Source: Rhizobium lentis (lineage in GTDB: Bacteria > Pseudomonadota > Alphaproteobacteria > Rhizobiales > Rhizobiaceae). Taken from it: a stretch of 64,000 bases of DNA. Shown piece after piece: positions 49,641 to 60,663 of this stretch. The position numbers and the translations under genes were made by a program. The stretch is taken from NCBI RefSeq assembly GCF_014200175.1, contig NZ_JACHBD010000009.1, positions 62,001-126,000 on the forward strand. Direction: 5' to 3'. Positions within the stretch are counted from its first letter, which is position 1. Every line of letters begins with the position of its first letter. The notes under the pieces are model-generated. The model searched no databases. It saw only the letters and a program-made list of their open reading frames with translations, and had not been told where the DNA came from.

Positions 49641-51137
49641 CTATCTTGCAATGGCAGCAGGAGACAGAAGATAGCTCTCCAGTCGCGCGGATCGGAAGGT
49701 CCAGTTCCGCCAGTCACGCCGACGTATCTGAAAATTCCTGGAGAGATCGTAGCGAACCGTCACCGCTTCGCTCTTCTTGTCGATCAGGTGGTCCGGCAGC
49801 ATCTGGAGATAGCGATCGAGCGCCGGAATGACGGAAGGGCCGAGCGAGGAGAGATAGTCGAGATCGAGCGGCGGGCCTTCCTGACTGATCTCCTGGCTGT
49901 GGGCGATATTGAAGCGGGCGATGAAAGCCGGAAAATCGATGAAGGAGCTGATGTAGAGAATCATAAGGAGGGAGGCGAGGTTTGCGGTGATCAGCCATGC
50001 GTTGGATCGGTTGAACAGAATGCGCAGGAGGATCAGGACAAGACCGATGGCGACGATCCCCATCCAGAGACCGGCGGCGACACGCAGCTCCGTCAGCGAA
50101 TAGACCTCGACGTAAAGCCCGAGCCGCAGCATCGAGGACAGGCAAAGCAGGACATTCTGGCCGATCCAGGCGTGGACGAGGCCGCGGATCAGCGCGCTAT
50201 GATCGCCGGGGCCGCCGCGCCGCATGGCGACGAGGACGAAGCCGGCGGCGAGAAGTGCTGTGGCAATCAGCGGATAGGCGCCGCGATGGGCGTATTCGGC
50301 GTGGCTCATGTGCTCGGGCAGATCGGCGCCCCCCCAGAGATAGACAAGATCGAGAAGCGTCTGCACGGCAAAAATTGCGTTGAACAAGACCAGCGATCGC
50401 AACAGCGAAGCATGGCCAAGCGGCGCATTCCTGGTGGGCACGATCATGAACGATCTGCCGGCTTGCGATCTTGCAGCGCGACGCTTCAGGCGCGGCCGCA
50501 GCATCGCCCAGACGACAACAGCGATCATCATCCAGAAGCCGATCCGCCACAGATCGAGGAACTGCAGCAAAACGGCAAAATCGATGCTGCGCAGCGCGAT
50601 CTCGATCAACGGATTGGCCGCAGCAAAGAGAGATACGAAGATCGCTGCCAGAATGACCGGCATGATCCAGAGGCCAGCGCCTTGTCGGACCACAGCAAAA
50701 GAAAACCGTTTGGCCGGCGTCGCAAGATATTTCCGGATACTCTCGCCAAGCCGCAAGGGAATGACGAGAGCGAAGCGGAAGAACACCAGAGGCAGAGCGG
50801 TAAGGCGGCGAGGCATCAGCCTGGCGCTGACCAGAGCAACCCACATCAGTGCGCCGAAACAAAGGGCAAGGCCCGTGAGCGAGGGCATTTCCACAAGGGG
50901 CGCCGACGCCAGGACCAAAAAACCGAGCAGGAAAGCCGCCATCGGAAACTGAGGCCTCTTCCTGGCCGAAAACAAAATGCCGACGCAGACGGCGAGCGCA
51001 AAAAGGAAGAGGTTTATCCCCAGCGCCCGGCCAAAGATCAGAAAATCCGCAAGCGCCACCAGCGCAAGCAGGGCCACGGGACGGCCACCGCCGCGTTTGA
51101 TCGGCATCGGCTCTGTCAAAATATCGGCTGTATCCAT
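49641..51137 (-). CDS. Large integral membrane protein, DUF4173/DUF4153 family
   Basis: A 498-aa polytopic membrane protein with about a dozen helices (VALLALVALADFLIFGRALGINLFLFALAV; RSLVLFNAIFAVQTLLDLVYLWGGADLP; HAEYAHRGAYPLIATALLAAGFVLVA). The HRGAYPLIATALLA region marks the DUF4173 family. The soluble C-terminus carries DLDYLSSLGPSVIPALDRYLQ. The start ATG at 51135-51137 follows AGAGGAG. It precedes the two-component genes; the layout resembles cre loci, where an inner-membrane protein of unknown function accompanies CreBC. Confidence 0.85.
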   Translation of the reverse strand: MDTADILTEPMPIKRGGGRPVALLALVALADFLIFGRALGINLFLFALAVCVGILFSARKRPQFPMAAFLLGFLVLASAPLVEMPSLTGLALCFGALMWVALVSARLMPRRLTALPLVFFRFALVIPLRLGESIRKYLATPAKRFSFAVVRQGAGLWIMPVILAAIFVSLFAAANPLIEIALRSIDFAVLLQFLDLWRIGFWMMIAVVVWAMLRPRLKRRAARSQAGRSFMIVPTRNAPLGHASLLRSLVLFNAIFAVQTLLDLVYLWGGADLPEHMSHAEYAHRGAYPLIATALLAAGFVLVAMRRGGPGDHSALIRGLVHAWIGQNVLLCLSSMLRLGLYVEVYSLTELRVAAGLWMGIVAIGLVLILLRILFNRSNAWLITANLASLLMILYISSFIDFPAFIARFNIAHSQEISQEGPPLDLDYLSSLGPSVIPALDRYLQMLPDHLIDKKSEAVTVRYDLSRNFQIRRRDWRNWTFRSARLESYLLSPAAIAR

Positions 51138-51517
51138 TGCTGCTCCTCTTGCAAAGGCCGGGTTGAGATCACGATGAGCCTCGTGTCCGATCTCGCTGCG
51201 GCAGGCGCGTTTTGAGACCCGTCCGTCAGCCACCAGCCGTCATTACGGAGGCGATCCGGTAAAGCGAAGGGTGCGGGACGGGGCGGGTTGCTGTTCTTGC
51301 TCATGGCAGGAAGATGGCGCGCCGGATTGCAGATTTTGTGCAAAAAGCGAGGAGCAATTCAGGAAATTGCCCCTAAGCGCCGCGCGTCCGTTGAGACGCG
51401 CAGAGGACGCTGCCACATTAAGCAGCCGCCCGTGAACGCAAGGTCAGGACCTAGGTCGGGGCGTATGTCGGCGCCGCTCGTGTTCCGCAAGCAAGGGGGA
51501 AGGAATTAAGAAGGACA
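51138..51517. other. Intergenic stretch upstream of DUF4173 gene
   Basis: About 380 bases without a supported gene. An open minus-strand frame (MSKNSNPPRPAPFALP...) exists but lacks a ribosome site and runs into the next gene. Confidence 0.5.
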
Positions 51518-51706
51518 CTATCGGAATCGCTGTGCACGTCTGGCATTGTGCAGCAGCTCGCAGGCTGTCGCGAAGGGCCCGAAAAGTTTGAGCAGCATCG
51601 CTTGTTCCTCGGCATCTATATAGTGACGAGCGCAGAATTCCGTGACGGACCAAACTTTCATCAGATCGTCCGTTTCGATTTGCCTGGGTTCGATGTGTTC
51701 AGTCAA
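51518..51706 (-). CDS. Small conserved WSV/GP protein, 62 aa (paralogue of 17169-17366)
   Basis: MTEHIEPRQIETDDLMKVWSV, then TEFCARHYIDAEEQAML, LKLFGPFATACELLHNARR. TTG start (51704-51706) with a strong GGAGGACACGCC before it. The W-S-V-x-F, L-x-x-GP and E/R-LL-x-NARR positions are shared with the 65-aa protein at 17.2 kb. It stands alone, 85 bases from an IS remnant. Function unknown; all-helical, cytosolic. Confidence 0.7.
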   Translation of the reverse strand: MTEHIEPRQIETDDLMKVWSVTEFCARHYIDAEEQAMLLKLFGPFATACELLHNARRAQRFR

Positions 51707-51790
51707 CGGCGTGTCCTCCGAGCATCAAGACTACGCCCCCGAGGATTTTATAAGAACTAGCTAAAAAGGATTACGAGCAACTATATCTAA

Positions 51791-52292
51791 GGCGATGTCA
51801 CGTTGTCTGCAGCTTAACGGTTGGCGGAAAGCAGGGATGAGCTCGCCGACGATCAGCTACAAGAACCGCCGCTTTCCACCGCAGGCTGCCAAGCGATTGC
51901 TGGTCAGGCCGCTGAAGAAGAAGGGCCTGTCGCCGAAGCGCATCGTCAGCGACAAACTGCGCTCATATGGAGCAGCAAGGCGCGATCGAATGCCCGGGCG
52001 TCGAACATCGCTCACATAAAGGCGTGAACAATCGTGCGGAAAATTCCCATCTGACGCTCCGAAAACGAGAGCGGGTGATGCAGGGTTTCCGATCTGTCGA
52101 AGGCTTGCAACGTTTCATCTCGGTCTTTTCCGCAGGCAGAAATCTTTTCGCCCCGCACCGTAAACGCTCAGCCCTGGACCCCCGCATTCATCGGATTCGC
52201 GCAATGGCGCAGTGAAAAGCTGTGACCGCAGCAGCTGTCTGAGTTCAAGTGAAGCGCTTCATGCGTCCTCAGTCAAGCAACGTGACAATGCC
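51791..52292 (+). mobile_element. IS6-type element remnant 1 (internal deletion)
   Basis: Ends GGCGATGTCACGTTG (51791-51805) and, inverted, CAACGTGACAATGCC (52278-52292). Inside, the transposase N-terminus (MSSPTISYKNRRFPPQ, from 51837) is joined directly to the C-terminal part (AAKRLLVRPLKKKGLSPKRIVSDKLRSYGAA...EHRSHKGVNNRAENSHLTLRKRERVMQGFRS). The whole catalytic middle, including the first acidic residue, is missing, with further frame breaks. It cannot encode an active transposase. Confidence 0.75.
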
Positions 52293-52582
52293 CTCTCGGC
52301 AGCTCGCTCGCACACATTTCCCCCCATGGCCAAGGAGCAAACCTAGACGGGTCAACTATCGTGAAGAAAACCGGCAGTGCTCGTCGTGACATTTGTTGCG
52401 GCTTTTTGCTGTACGTCCTCTTTGCCCGTGCGGTCACCTCCGCACACGACGGCATAAAGGCAGTCAAGTGAGGTACGTCGCAACCATTGCCGAGGCCACA
52501 CTGCGCCCTAATTGCAAAGACTTGGCGAGAGCGACCGGTGCATCGATGTCTTCGAGTAACGCCAAAGATCACGGAGGCGGAA

Positions 52583-54547
52583 TTGGAAAATGACCTCGGC
52601 CCCCGTCGCGTCTATTCGACCTCGCCATCCTCCCCTTCACGCATGCCTGCCTTCGCGAGTGTCCTCGCTGTTATTGCTATTCTGTATTTCGGCAAGGAAG
52701 TACTTCTTCCTCTAGCAATCGCGGTCCTGTTGACGTTCGCCTTGGCTCCCATTTCCTCTCGTCTTCGAAAGCTTGGCCTGCCTCGTATTCCGGCGGTCAT
52801 CATCACTGTCGTGCTCGCTTTTCTTGTCCTCGTCCTGTTCGGGCTTGTCGTAGCGGGACACATTGCCGAAGTCGCCCAGAACCTTCCGGCCTACCAGGGC
52901 AACATCATTGCAAAAATCCGGTCTCTCCAGGAAAGTGGAACGGACAGCGGTATTGTGCGGCGCCTGACATCCGTCGTTGAAAGCGTCGGTCGTGAGCTCA
53001 GCAATGCGGAGGAGCGCCCAGTTGCTCCCGGTAACGCATCAAGACCAAGAGAGCCCGTGCTCGTCGAGATATTCGCGCCGAGCAGACCAATTGAAACGCT
53101 TACTAGCCTGATTGGTCCTCTGCTTGGCCCCATCGCCTCATTGGGTTTGATCGTCGTCGTCGTAATATTCATGCTGTTAGAGCGGGAAGAGCTTCGCGAT
53201 CGCTTTATCCGGCTCGTTGGCTATGGCGATCTGCATCGCACAACAGAAGCCATCCAGGAGGCGGGAAGCCGCGTCGCGCGGTATCTTCTTATGCAGTTGG
53301 TGGTGAACTGCGCTTACGGCGTTCCATTGGCGCTCGGACTGTGGGCGGTCGGCATACCAAATCCAGCGCTCTGGGGGATGCTGGCCATCGTCCTTCGATT
53401 TGTCCCCTATATCGGCCCTGTCATCGCGACAGTTCTGCCGCTGTTCCTGGCCTTTGCAGTCGACCCTGGCTGGAGCCTTGTTCTCTGGGTTGCGGCCATT
53501 TTCGTCGTGCTGGAATTGACCAGCAACAATGTCATCGAGCCCTGGCTCTATGGTTCTCGTACCGGACTCTCTCCGCTGGCAATCATCGTCGCGGCGATTT
53601 TTTGGGCATGGCTGTGGGGCCCAGTCGGTCTTGTCCTGTCCACGCCATTGACGGTGTGTCTTGCAGTCCTGGGACGGTACGTCCCGCAGTTCGAGTTCCT
53701 TGAGGTGGTTTTTGGTAGTGACCCGGTGCTCGATCCCAAGGAGCGGCTGTACCAGCGGCTCCTTGCCGGCGATCCGGACGAGGCGACCGATTACGCTGAG
53801 GAATTCCTTGAGGAGGATTATCTCGAGGACTACTACGGCAAGGTTGCCATTCCCGCCCTTCTACTGGCGGAGAAAGATAGGCGTCGAGGCGTGTTGACCG
53901 CGGAGCAGATGGAACAGGTGTTCGGGACCGCCATCACGCTAGTCTCGAACCTTGCGGAAATCGCGCAGGAAGAAGAACAAGAAGAAGAGGAAGAGGAAGA
54001 ACAGAAGGAGAAGGAATCATCGGCAGGTCGGCCCAGCACCCTGCCGAAAGAAGGCAATGAAAATGAAAGCGAACTCCCTGACGGACGTGGCAAGACCGTC
54101 TTCTGCATCGGAGGCAGGGGTCCGCTCGACGACGCGTCGGCTGCGATGCTCGCCCAGGTTCTTCAGGTACAGGGAGCCGAGGTGGTCGCAGCGAGGCATT
54201 CTGACATCCCCAATCGGCGCGCCATGAGCCTCGTTCCGAAACAATCGAACGCCATCGTGGTTTGCTTCCTCAACGAGGACTCGGCACGGCACGCCAGCAT
54301 ACTTATTCGTCGGTTCAAGCGCATATACCCGGCCATTCGCGTCGGCGCGGTCCTTTGGGTGGAAAACCAGGAGGCAAGGCAACCGCCTACGCCTCGGGAG
54401 GCAGATTTCGTTGCCACGACCTTGACCTCAGCTGCCTGCGAGGCACTCGCCGATGCACCAGCATCATTGGTGACCCCCGCGCGCAAGATTCGTACCAGGC
54501 GATCCTCGAAAAAGACAGGCATGACCGCCGCGCAGTCCGGGATTTAG
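52583..54547 (+). CDS. AI-2E/PerM-family membrane protein with extra C-terminal domain
   Basis: A 654-aa protein. The N-terminal ~360 residues are a PerM/YdiK-type membrane domain (VLAVIAILYFGKEVLLPLAIAVLLTFALAPISSRLRKLG; MQLVVNCAYGVPLALGLWAVGIPNPALWGMLAIVLRFVPYIGPVIATVLP; ELTSNNVIEPWLYG; GLSPLAIIVAAIFWAWLWGPVGLVLSTPLTVCL). Then an acidic tail with a Glu-rich run (nt 53966-54019) and a soluble C-terminal domain (KTVFCIGGRGPLDDASAAMLAQVLQVQGAEVVAARHSDI...) resembling an alpha/beta nucleotide- or cobalamin-type fold. The start is probably TTG (52583) after GGAGGCGGAA; the ATG at 52643 is an alternative. Confidence 0.82.
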   Translation: MENDLGPRRVYSTSPSSPSRMPAFASVLAVIAILYFGKEVLLPLAIAVLLTFALAPISSRLRKLGLPRIPAVIITVVLAFLVLVLFGLVVAGHIAEVAQNLPAYQGNIIAKIRSLQESGTDSGIVRRLTSVVESVGRELSNAEERPVAPGNASRPREPVLVEIFAPSRPIETLTSLIGPLLGPIASLGLIVVVVIFMLLEREELRDRFIRLVGYGDLHRTTEAIQEAGSRVARYLLMQLVVNCAYGVPLALGLWAVGIPNPALWGMLAIVLRFVPYIGPVIATVLPLFLAFAVDPGWSLVLWVAAIFVVLELTSNNVIEPWLYGSRTGLSPLAIIVAAIFWAWLWGPVGLVLSTPLTVCLAVLGRYVPQFEFLEVVFGSDPVLDPKERLYQRLLAGDPDEATDYAEEFLEEDYLEDYYGKVAIPALLLAEKDRRRGVLTAEQMEQVFGTAITLVSNLAEIAQEEEQEEEEEEEQKEKESSAGRPSTLPKEGNENESELPDGRGKTVFCIGGRGPLDDASAAMLAQVLQVQGAEVVAARHSDIPNRRAMSLVPKQSNAIVVCFLNEDSARHASILIRRFKRIYPAIRVGAVLWVENQEARQPPTPREADFVATTLTSAACEALADAPASLVTPARKIRTRRSSKKTGMTAAQSGI

Positions 54548-54656
54548 CGGGAAACTCCTGGCGGCGTCAAGCGGCCGGTGAGAACAAGCTAATCATAAGA
54601 ATAGCACATTCACCGGTGGAAGACTCGCAGCCGTCACGTTCTAGAAAACGATCTCA

Positions 54657-54866
54657 TTGTCCTCCGCAGTGATTAAGTCGCTGCCTGATTCTGTGGAGGT
54701 CGCCAATAGCGCTGTCGTCGAGCAAGACCAGATCGTCGTTCTCGAAGTGAGGATTAATGAGGTCGACCGGCAATGGTGGGCTGATTACCGCAACGCACTG
54801 GAGGGAGGCTTCGTCAGGAGAGTCGTTATATGGGATGCAAATCAAGAGGTTATGAGGAGCGGCTAA
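54657..54866 (+). CDS. Possible small protein, 69 aa
   Basis: TTG-started frame. The sequence reads SSAVIKSLPDSVEVANSAVV, then EQDQIVVLEVRINEVDRQWWADYRNALEGGF. Residue use looks protein-like, but no ribosome site is evident and a minus-strand frame overlaps it. Unrecognised. It lies 109 bases after the PerM-like gene. Confidence 0.3.
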   Translation: MSSAVIKSLPDSVEVANSAVVEQDQIVVLEVRINEVDRQWWADYRNALEGGFVRRVVIWDANQEVMRSG

Positions 54867-54905
54867 CTGGGGGATCGCAGGGGTCGCCAGCGCTGTGGCC
54901 CTCAA

Positions 54906-54930
54906 GGAACTTCGACCAACTTCAAGAGTT
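54906..54930 (+). promoter_or_regulatory. EcfG-type general stress promoter candidate
   Basis: GGAAC (54906-54910), 16 bases, then AGTT (54927-54930), close to the alphaproteobacterial EcfG consensus GGAAC-N16/17-CGTT, 41 bases before the DUF892 start codon. Confidence 0.5.
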
Positions 54931-54970
54931 AGTCTGGTCCCCACACTCGAAACGGTAATCGGATTCGCCC

Positions 54971-55477
54971 ATGGCTATGGAAAAAACACTCAATGACCTC
55001 TTCCTCGACACTCTCAAAGACATCTATTTTGCCGAAAAGCAAATCCTGAAAGCTCTGCCCAAGATGGCGCGCGCGGCGCAAGCGGAAGAAGGCAAGGCCG
55101 GTTTCCTGCAGCACCGCGATGAAACTCAAGGCCAGATCCAACGCCTAGAACAGGTGTTCGAGCTTCTCGGAAAGCCTGCCCGCGGTAAGACCTGCGAAGC
55201 CATCCAGGGGATTATCGCTGAAGGCGAAGAGATCATGGAAGAATACAAGGGAACCGCAGCGCTCGACGCCGGTCTCATCTCCTCGGCGCAGTCCGTCGAG
55301 CACTACGAGATCGCCCGCTACGGCACCCTGAAATCCTGGGCAAGGCAGCTGGGCCTCAACGACGCGATCCCGCTGCTGGATGCAAACCTTCAGGAAGAGA
55401 TTGCCACCGACCAGAAGCTGACAGCGCTCGGTGAAGCCTCGGCAAATCCCAAGGGCTCGCAGAAGAAGGCCAGCTAA
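54971..55477 (+). CDS. DUF892 (YciE/YciF) ferritin-like protein
   Basis: Four-helix ferritin-like stress protein (168 aa). LFLDTLKDIYFAEKQILKALPKMARAA, HRDETQGQIQRLEQVFELLG, CEAIQGIIAEGEEIM and SVEHYEIARYGTLKSWARQLG carry the conserved Glu/His metal-site pattern of the family. DUF892 proteins are commonly under general stress control. It has its own stress-type promoter and a strong terminator, so it is probably monocistronic, directly before the catalase. Confidence 0.9.
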   Translation: MAMEKTLNDLFLDTLKDIYFAEKQILKALPKMARAAQAEEGKAGFLQHRDETQGQIQRLEQVFELLGKPARGKTCEAIQGIIAEGEEIMEEYKGTAALDAGLISSAQSVEHYEIARYGTLKSWARQLGLNDAIPLLDANLQEEIATDQKLTALGEASANPKGSQKKAS

Positions 55478-55497
55478 GCCTTGGTCCTCCTAATCAG

Positions 55498-55521
55498 GCC
55501 GCCTTTTGAAGGCGGCTTTTT
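55498..55521 (+). terminator. Rho-independent terminator after DUF892 gene
   Basis: GCCGCCTT / AAGGCGGC, an 8-bp stem with a 3-base loop followed by TTTTT, 20 bases after the stop codon. Confidence 0.85.
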
Positions 55522-55566
55522 CATTTGAGCATGCCTTCCCCCAACAGACGTTACGGAGGACTCCCC

Positions 55567-57714
<2,148 letters not shown>

Positions 57715-58010
57715 TCGACAGATTGAGGGGCGCGGAGACGCCGCGCACCTCAACAACGTCCAAGCCCGCGAATACGAAGTGGGAGGCCGAGAACTGATGT
57801 GTAAGCTGTGCCTGCGGCTTGGCGAACAATGCCAGCTATTTTAACGGCGCTAGCGCAATGCGGGGCACGGTAACCCGAACGCAAAGGCCGTTCGACTGCC
57901 ATTCGCACCAAGTATTCGCATGGAAGCCCTGGCGATGGCCGGCGCCACGTCTTTCCGTGCCACCCTCGAGTCGTTCCCGCCTTTGTCGCGCAAATTTTCT
58001 GCTGCCGCTG
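57715..58010. other. Intergenic stretch between convergent katE and PAS-kinase genes
   Basis: About 295 bases with no gene and no clear terminator for either convergent transcript. Confidence 0.5.
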
Positions 58011-59177
58011 TTAAACCGGCATCCGGAACAGGAATGCGGTATGGTTGTCGTCGGAGTGGACCTCAAGCCTACCGCCATGGCTTCGAGCAATCTCGTATGA
58101 GATGAACAGACCAAGGCCAAGCCCCTGCTTCTCCGCAGAGCTTGTGACCCGGAAGAAGGGCTCGAACAGGTGGTCCTTTACGTGCTTGGGGATCGGTTTG
58201 CCCTCATTCGCAACCGTTATCAGGATTTCATTCAGGGCCGATGCCGCGACGACCGTCACCGGCCGGTCGGGGGCCCCATGCGCCAATGCGTTACCCAGCA
58301 GGTTGGATACCAGCTGAGCGACCCGGCCGCCGTCACAACGTACCTCGATCTCGATATCAAGCGAGCTCTGGATGTCTCGGCCGGGATGTGCGGTCTGTAA
58401 TTCGTGGACAACCTGCTCAAGCACGGCCCGCAAGTCGGTCGGGTTCGGATTGATAGCGATGCCTTGCCCAGCTCTGCAGCGCGCAAGGTCGAGCATGTCT
58501 CGGATCAGGCTGGACATGCGCTCGGTACTTTGGCTCATCATCGTCAGAACGCGCCGTGCCTTGTCGGTCTGAGGTTCCCGCGACAGAATGTTGAGCCCTC
58601 CTGAAATCGACGCGAGCGGATTGCGCAGATCATGGCCCAGGATTGCGACAAACTGCTCCCTTAAGCGAGCCACCTCCTTTTCCGCAAGCAGCCCTTGCTC
58701 AAGCTGGAGCCGCTCGGCAATACCTGCATCGATACGCTCTTCCAGAGTTCTGTTCAGGTCCGCGAGCTCTCGGCGGGCTCGGTCGGCGGCGTTCTTCGCG
58801 TCCACCAGGTCGCGCTCGTATCGCCGTCGATCCGCCGCCTGAAACAGGGTTATGCGCGTAAACTGAACACCTCCGTCGCTCGATCGGCGTTCGGCCGCAT
58901 TGGCCAGAACAGGCAGCTTCCGCCCGTCCGGACCGACGAGGTCCAGTGCGACTTCATTGAAGTACCCCTGCATTCGCAACAAAGGAGCAAAGTGTGTCTC
59001 GTAGAAAATCTTGCCTGGCACGTTCAGCAGATCGTAAAACCGCTTGCCGAGGAGCTCAAAACTCTGCGTACCCAACCATCCTGCAAGCGTTCGATTGACT
59101 TTTACGATCACGCCGTCAGCTGAGAGGGAGACGTAGCCACACGGGGCATTCTCGTAGAGGTCGTCCAGATCCTCCAT
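58011..59177 (-). CDS. PAS-domain histidine kinase (partner of RsbQ-like hydrolase)
   Basis: Soluble histidine kinase (388 aa). PAS domain at about 1-110 (LYENAPCGYVSLSADGVIVKVNRTLAGWLG, IFYETHFAPLLRMQGYFNEVALDL, LPVLANA), a coiled coil at about 125-185, H-box ILGHDLRNPLASISGGLNIL, N-box SNLLGNALAHGA and G-boxes VANEGKPIP and EKQGLGLGLFISYEIARSHGG. The PAS segment is of the RsbP type. The start ATG at 59175-59177 follows GGAGGGC; the gene lies 31 bases after the hydrolase. No response regulator is adjacent. Confidence 0.88.
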   Translation of the reverse strand: MEDLDDLYENAPCGYVSLSADGVIVKVNRTLAGWLGTQSFELLGKRFYDLLNVPGKIFYETHFAPLLRMQGYFNEVALDLVGPDGRKLPVLANAAERRSSDGGVQFTRITLFQAADRRRYERDLVDAKNAADRARRELADLNRTLEERIDAGIAERLQLEQGLLAEKEVARLREQFVAILGHDLRNPLASISGGLNILSREPQTDKARRVLTMMSQSTERMSSLIRDMLDLARCRAGQGIAINPNPTDLRAVLEQVVHELQTAHPGRDIQSSLDIEIEVRCDGGRVAQLVSNLLGNALAHGAPDRPVTVVAASALNEILITVANEGKPIPKHVKDHLFEPFFRVTSSAEKQGLGLGLFISYEIARSHGGRLEVHSDDNHTAFLFRMPV

Positions 59178-59208
59178 GGTGCCCTCCAGCCCTCCTTGAG
59201 GCCCAGCC

Positions 59209-59997
59209 TTACACAAAGGCTTTGATCGCGGAAATAACCTGAGCAGGCGCGCTCAAGTTCGGACAATGCCCTGTTGCGTTGATCACGATCATTTCCCCGT
59301 TCGGCAGATGGTCCCGCACATACTCCCCCACCCCCTGCTGGGCGATGACATCCTGCTTGCTTTGGATCACGAGCGCCCGTGCCTGGCAGCGTGGAAGGTC
59401 CGCTCTATTGTCGGACAGAAAGGTGACGCGCGCAAACGCCTTGGCAATATCCGGGTCGGTACGGCAAAAACTGTTCACAAGCTCTTCGCTGAGCTCGGGG
59501 CGATCAGGGTTGCCCATGATTACGGGGCCCATGGCGGCAGACCATCCCATGTGATTATCGTCCAGGAACTCAAGCAGCTCCTCAATCTGTTCCCGCGTGA
59601 AGCCACCCTCATATCCTTCTTCGTTGATATAGCGGGGCGATGGTCCAATCAGGACAAGCTCGCTGAACAGATCAGGTGCGTCGATTGAGGCGAGAATGCC
59701 GATCATCGCGCTGACGGAATGTGCAACGAATACGCCACCTGTGATATCCAGTGCCTGACCTATCTGGACGATATCAGCCGCGTAGCCTGCAAGGCTGGAA
59801 TACTTGGCATTCTCATAGGCGCCGAGGTCGGACTTGCCGCACCCGACATGGTCGAAGAGGACGACCTTGTAGTCCTGTTCAAAGGCCGGCGTGACATGCC
59901 GCCACATGTTCTGGTCGCAGCCGAAGCCGTGAGCAAAGACCATGGCACGCCGTCCTTCACCCCGCACGGTGACATTGTTCCTTGCGATGACCGACAT
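59209..59997 (-). CDS. RsbQ/KAI2-like alpha/beta hydrolase
   Basis: Alpha/beta hydrolase of the RsbQ family (262 aa). Starts RNNVTVRGEG, FAHGFGCDQNMW, LFDHVGCGKSD, nucleophile Ser in VAHSVSAMIGILAS, acid in IQSKQDVIA and His in NATGHCPNLSAP, which agree with my recollection of Bacillus RsbQ around all three catalytic residues. RsbQ works with the PAS-domain phosphatase RsbP in energy-stress signalling, and the plant receptors KAI2/D14 belong to the same family. Here the partner is a PAS histidine kinase. Start ATG at 59995-59997 after GGAGGGATT. Confidence 0.88.
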   Translation of the reverse strand: MSVIARNNVTVRGEGRRAMVFAHGFGCDQNMWRHVTPAFEQDYKVVLFDHVGCGKSDLGAYENAKYSSLAGYAADIVQIGQALDITGGVFVAHSVSAMIGILASIDAPDLFSELVLIGPSPRYINEEGYEGGFTREQIEELLEFLDDNHMGWSAAMGPVIMGNPDRPELSEELVNSFCRTDPDIAKAFARVTFLSDNRADLPRCQARALVIQSKQDVIAQQGVGEYVRDHLPNGEMIVINATGHCPNLSAPAQVISAIKAFV

Positions 59998-60189
59998 AAT
60001 CCCTCCGACTTGGGTACAAGCGCGTGGGCTTCCTGCCACCACACGCAGTGGAACATAGGAACATTATCGGCAGCGTCGAGTGCCTTAACCCTTTGGCCAA
60101 AACTCGGTGGTCTGTCCGTATCCCCAAGGTAGAATGATAATGCGAAGCACCGGAATAAGCATGCGGTCGCCTGTTCATACCACGTGGAA

Positions 60190-60628
60190 CCGATGTGACG
60201 TTGTCTGCAGCTTAACGGTTGAGGGATAATGGGCGAGGATGAGCTCGCCGACGATCAGCTACAAGAACCACCGCTTTCCACCGCAAATCATCGCCCATGC
60301 GGTGTGGCTGTACTTCCAGTTTCCATTGAGCCTGCGGCTGGTCGAAGGAAATGCTGTTGGAGCGGGGCATTGTCGGATCTTACGAAACGATCCGGCGATG
60401 GGGCCGGCGGGGCGGCTTATGCCAAGCAGTTGCGTAGAAAGAAGCCGTCGCAAAAGTATATCTGGCATTTGGACGAGGTGGTGGTGTCCATCGGCGGCCG
60501 GAAACATTGGCTTTGGCGCGCCGTTGACCAAGACGGCTACGTTCTGGCGCAGCGGAAAGCAGTGACCGCAGCAACTGTCTGAGTTCAAGGGAAGCGCTTC
60601 ATGCGTCCTCAAACAACGTGACAACGCC
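60190..60628 (+). mobile_element. IS6-type element remnant 2 (different internal deletion)
   Basis: Left end CGATGTGACGTTGTC (60191-60205), right end CAACGTGACAACGCC (60614-60628). The transposase N-terminal half is present (MSSPTISYKNHRFPPQIIAHAVWLYFQFPLSLRLVE, then after frameshifts QLRRKKPSQKYIWHLDEVVVSIGGRKHWLWRAVDQDGYVL). The C-terminal catalytic half is deleted, joining GYVL to the element's 3' end. It is complementary to remnant 1, in the same orientation, with near-identical termini. Confidence 0.75.
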
Positions 60629-60663
60629 CTCTCCAAGAAGGATATATGAGGAACGCGGATGCG

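Noticed and set aside
49617..51215. 532-codon plus-strand frame opposite the DUF4173 gene
   Set aside because: Highly charged Glu/Gln/His/Arg translation typical of the reverse of a hydrophobic membrane gene.
51116..51301. Minus-strand frame MSKNSNPPRPAPFALP... upstream of the DUF4173 gene
   Set aside because: No ribosome site, overlaps the well-supported DUF4173 start, no recognisable family.
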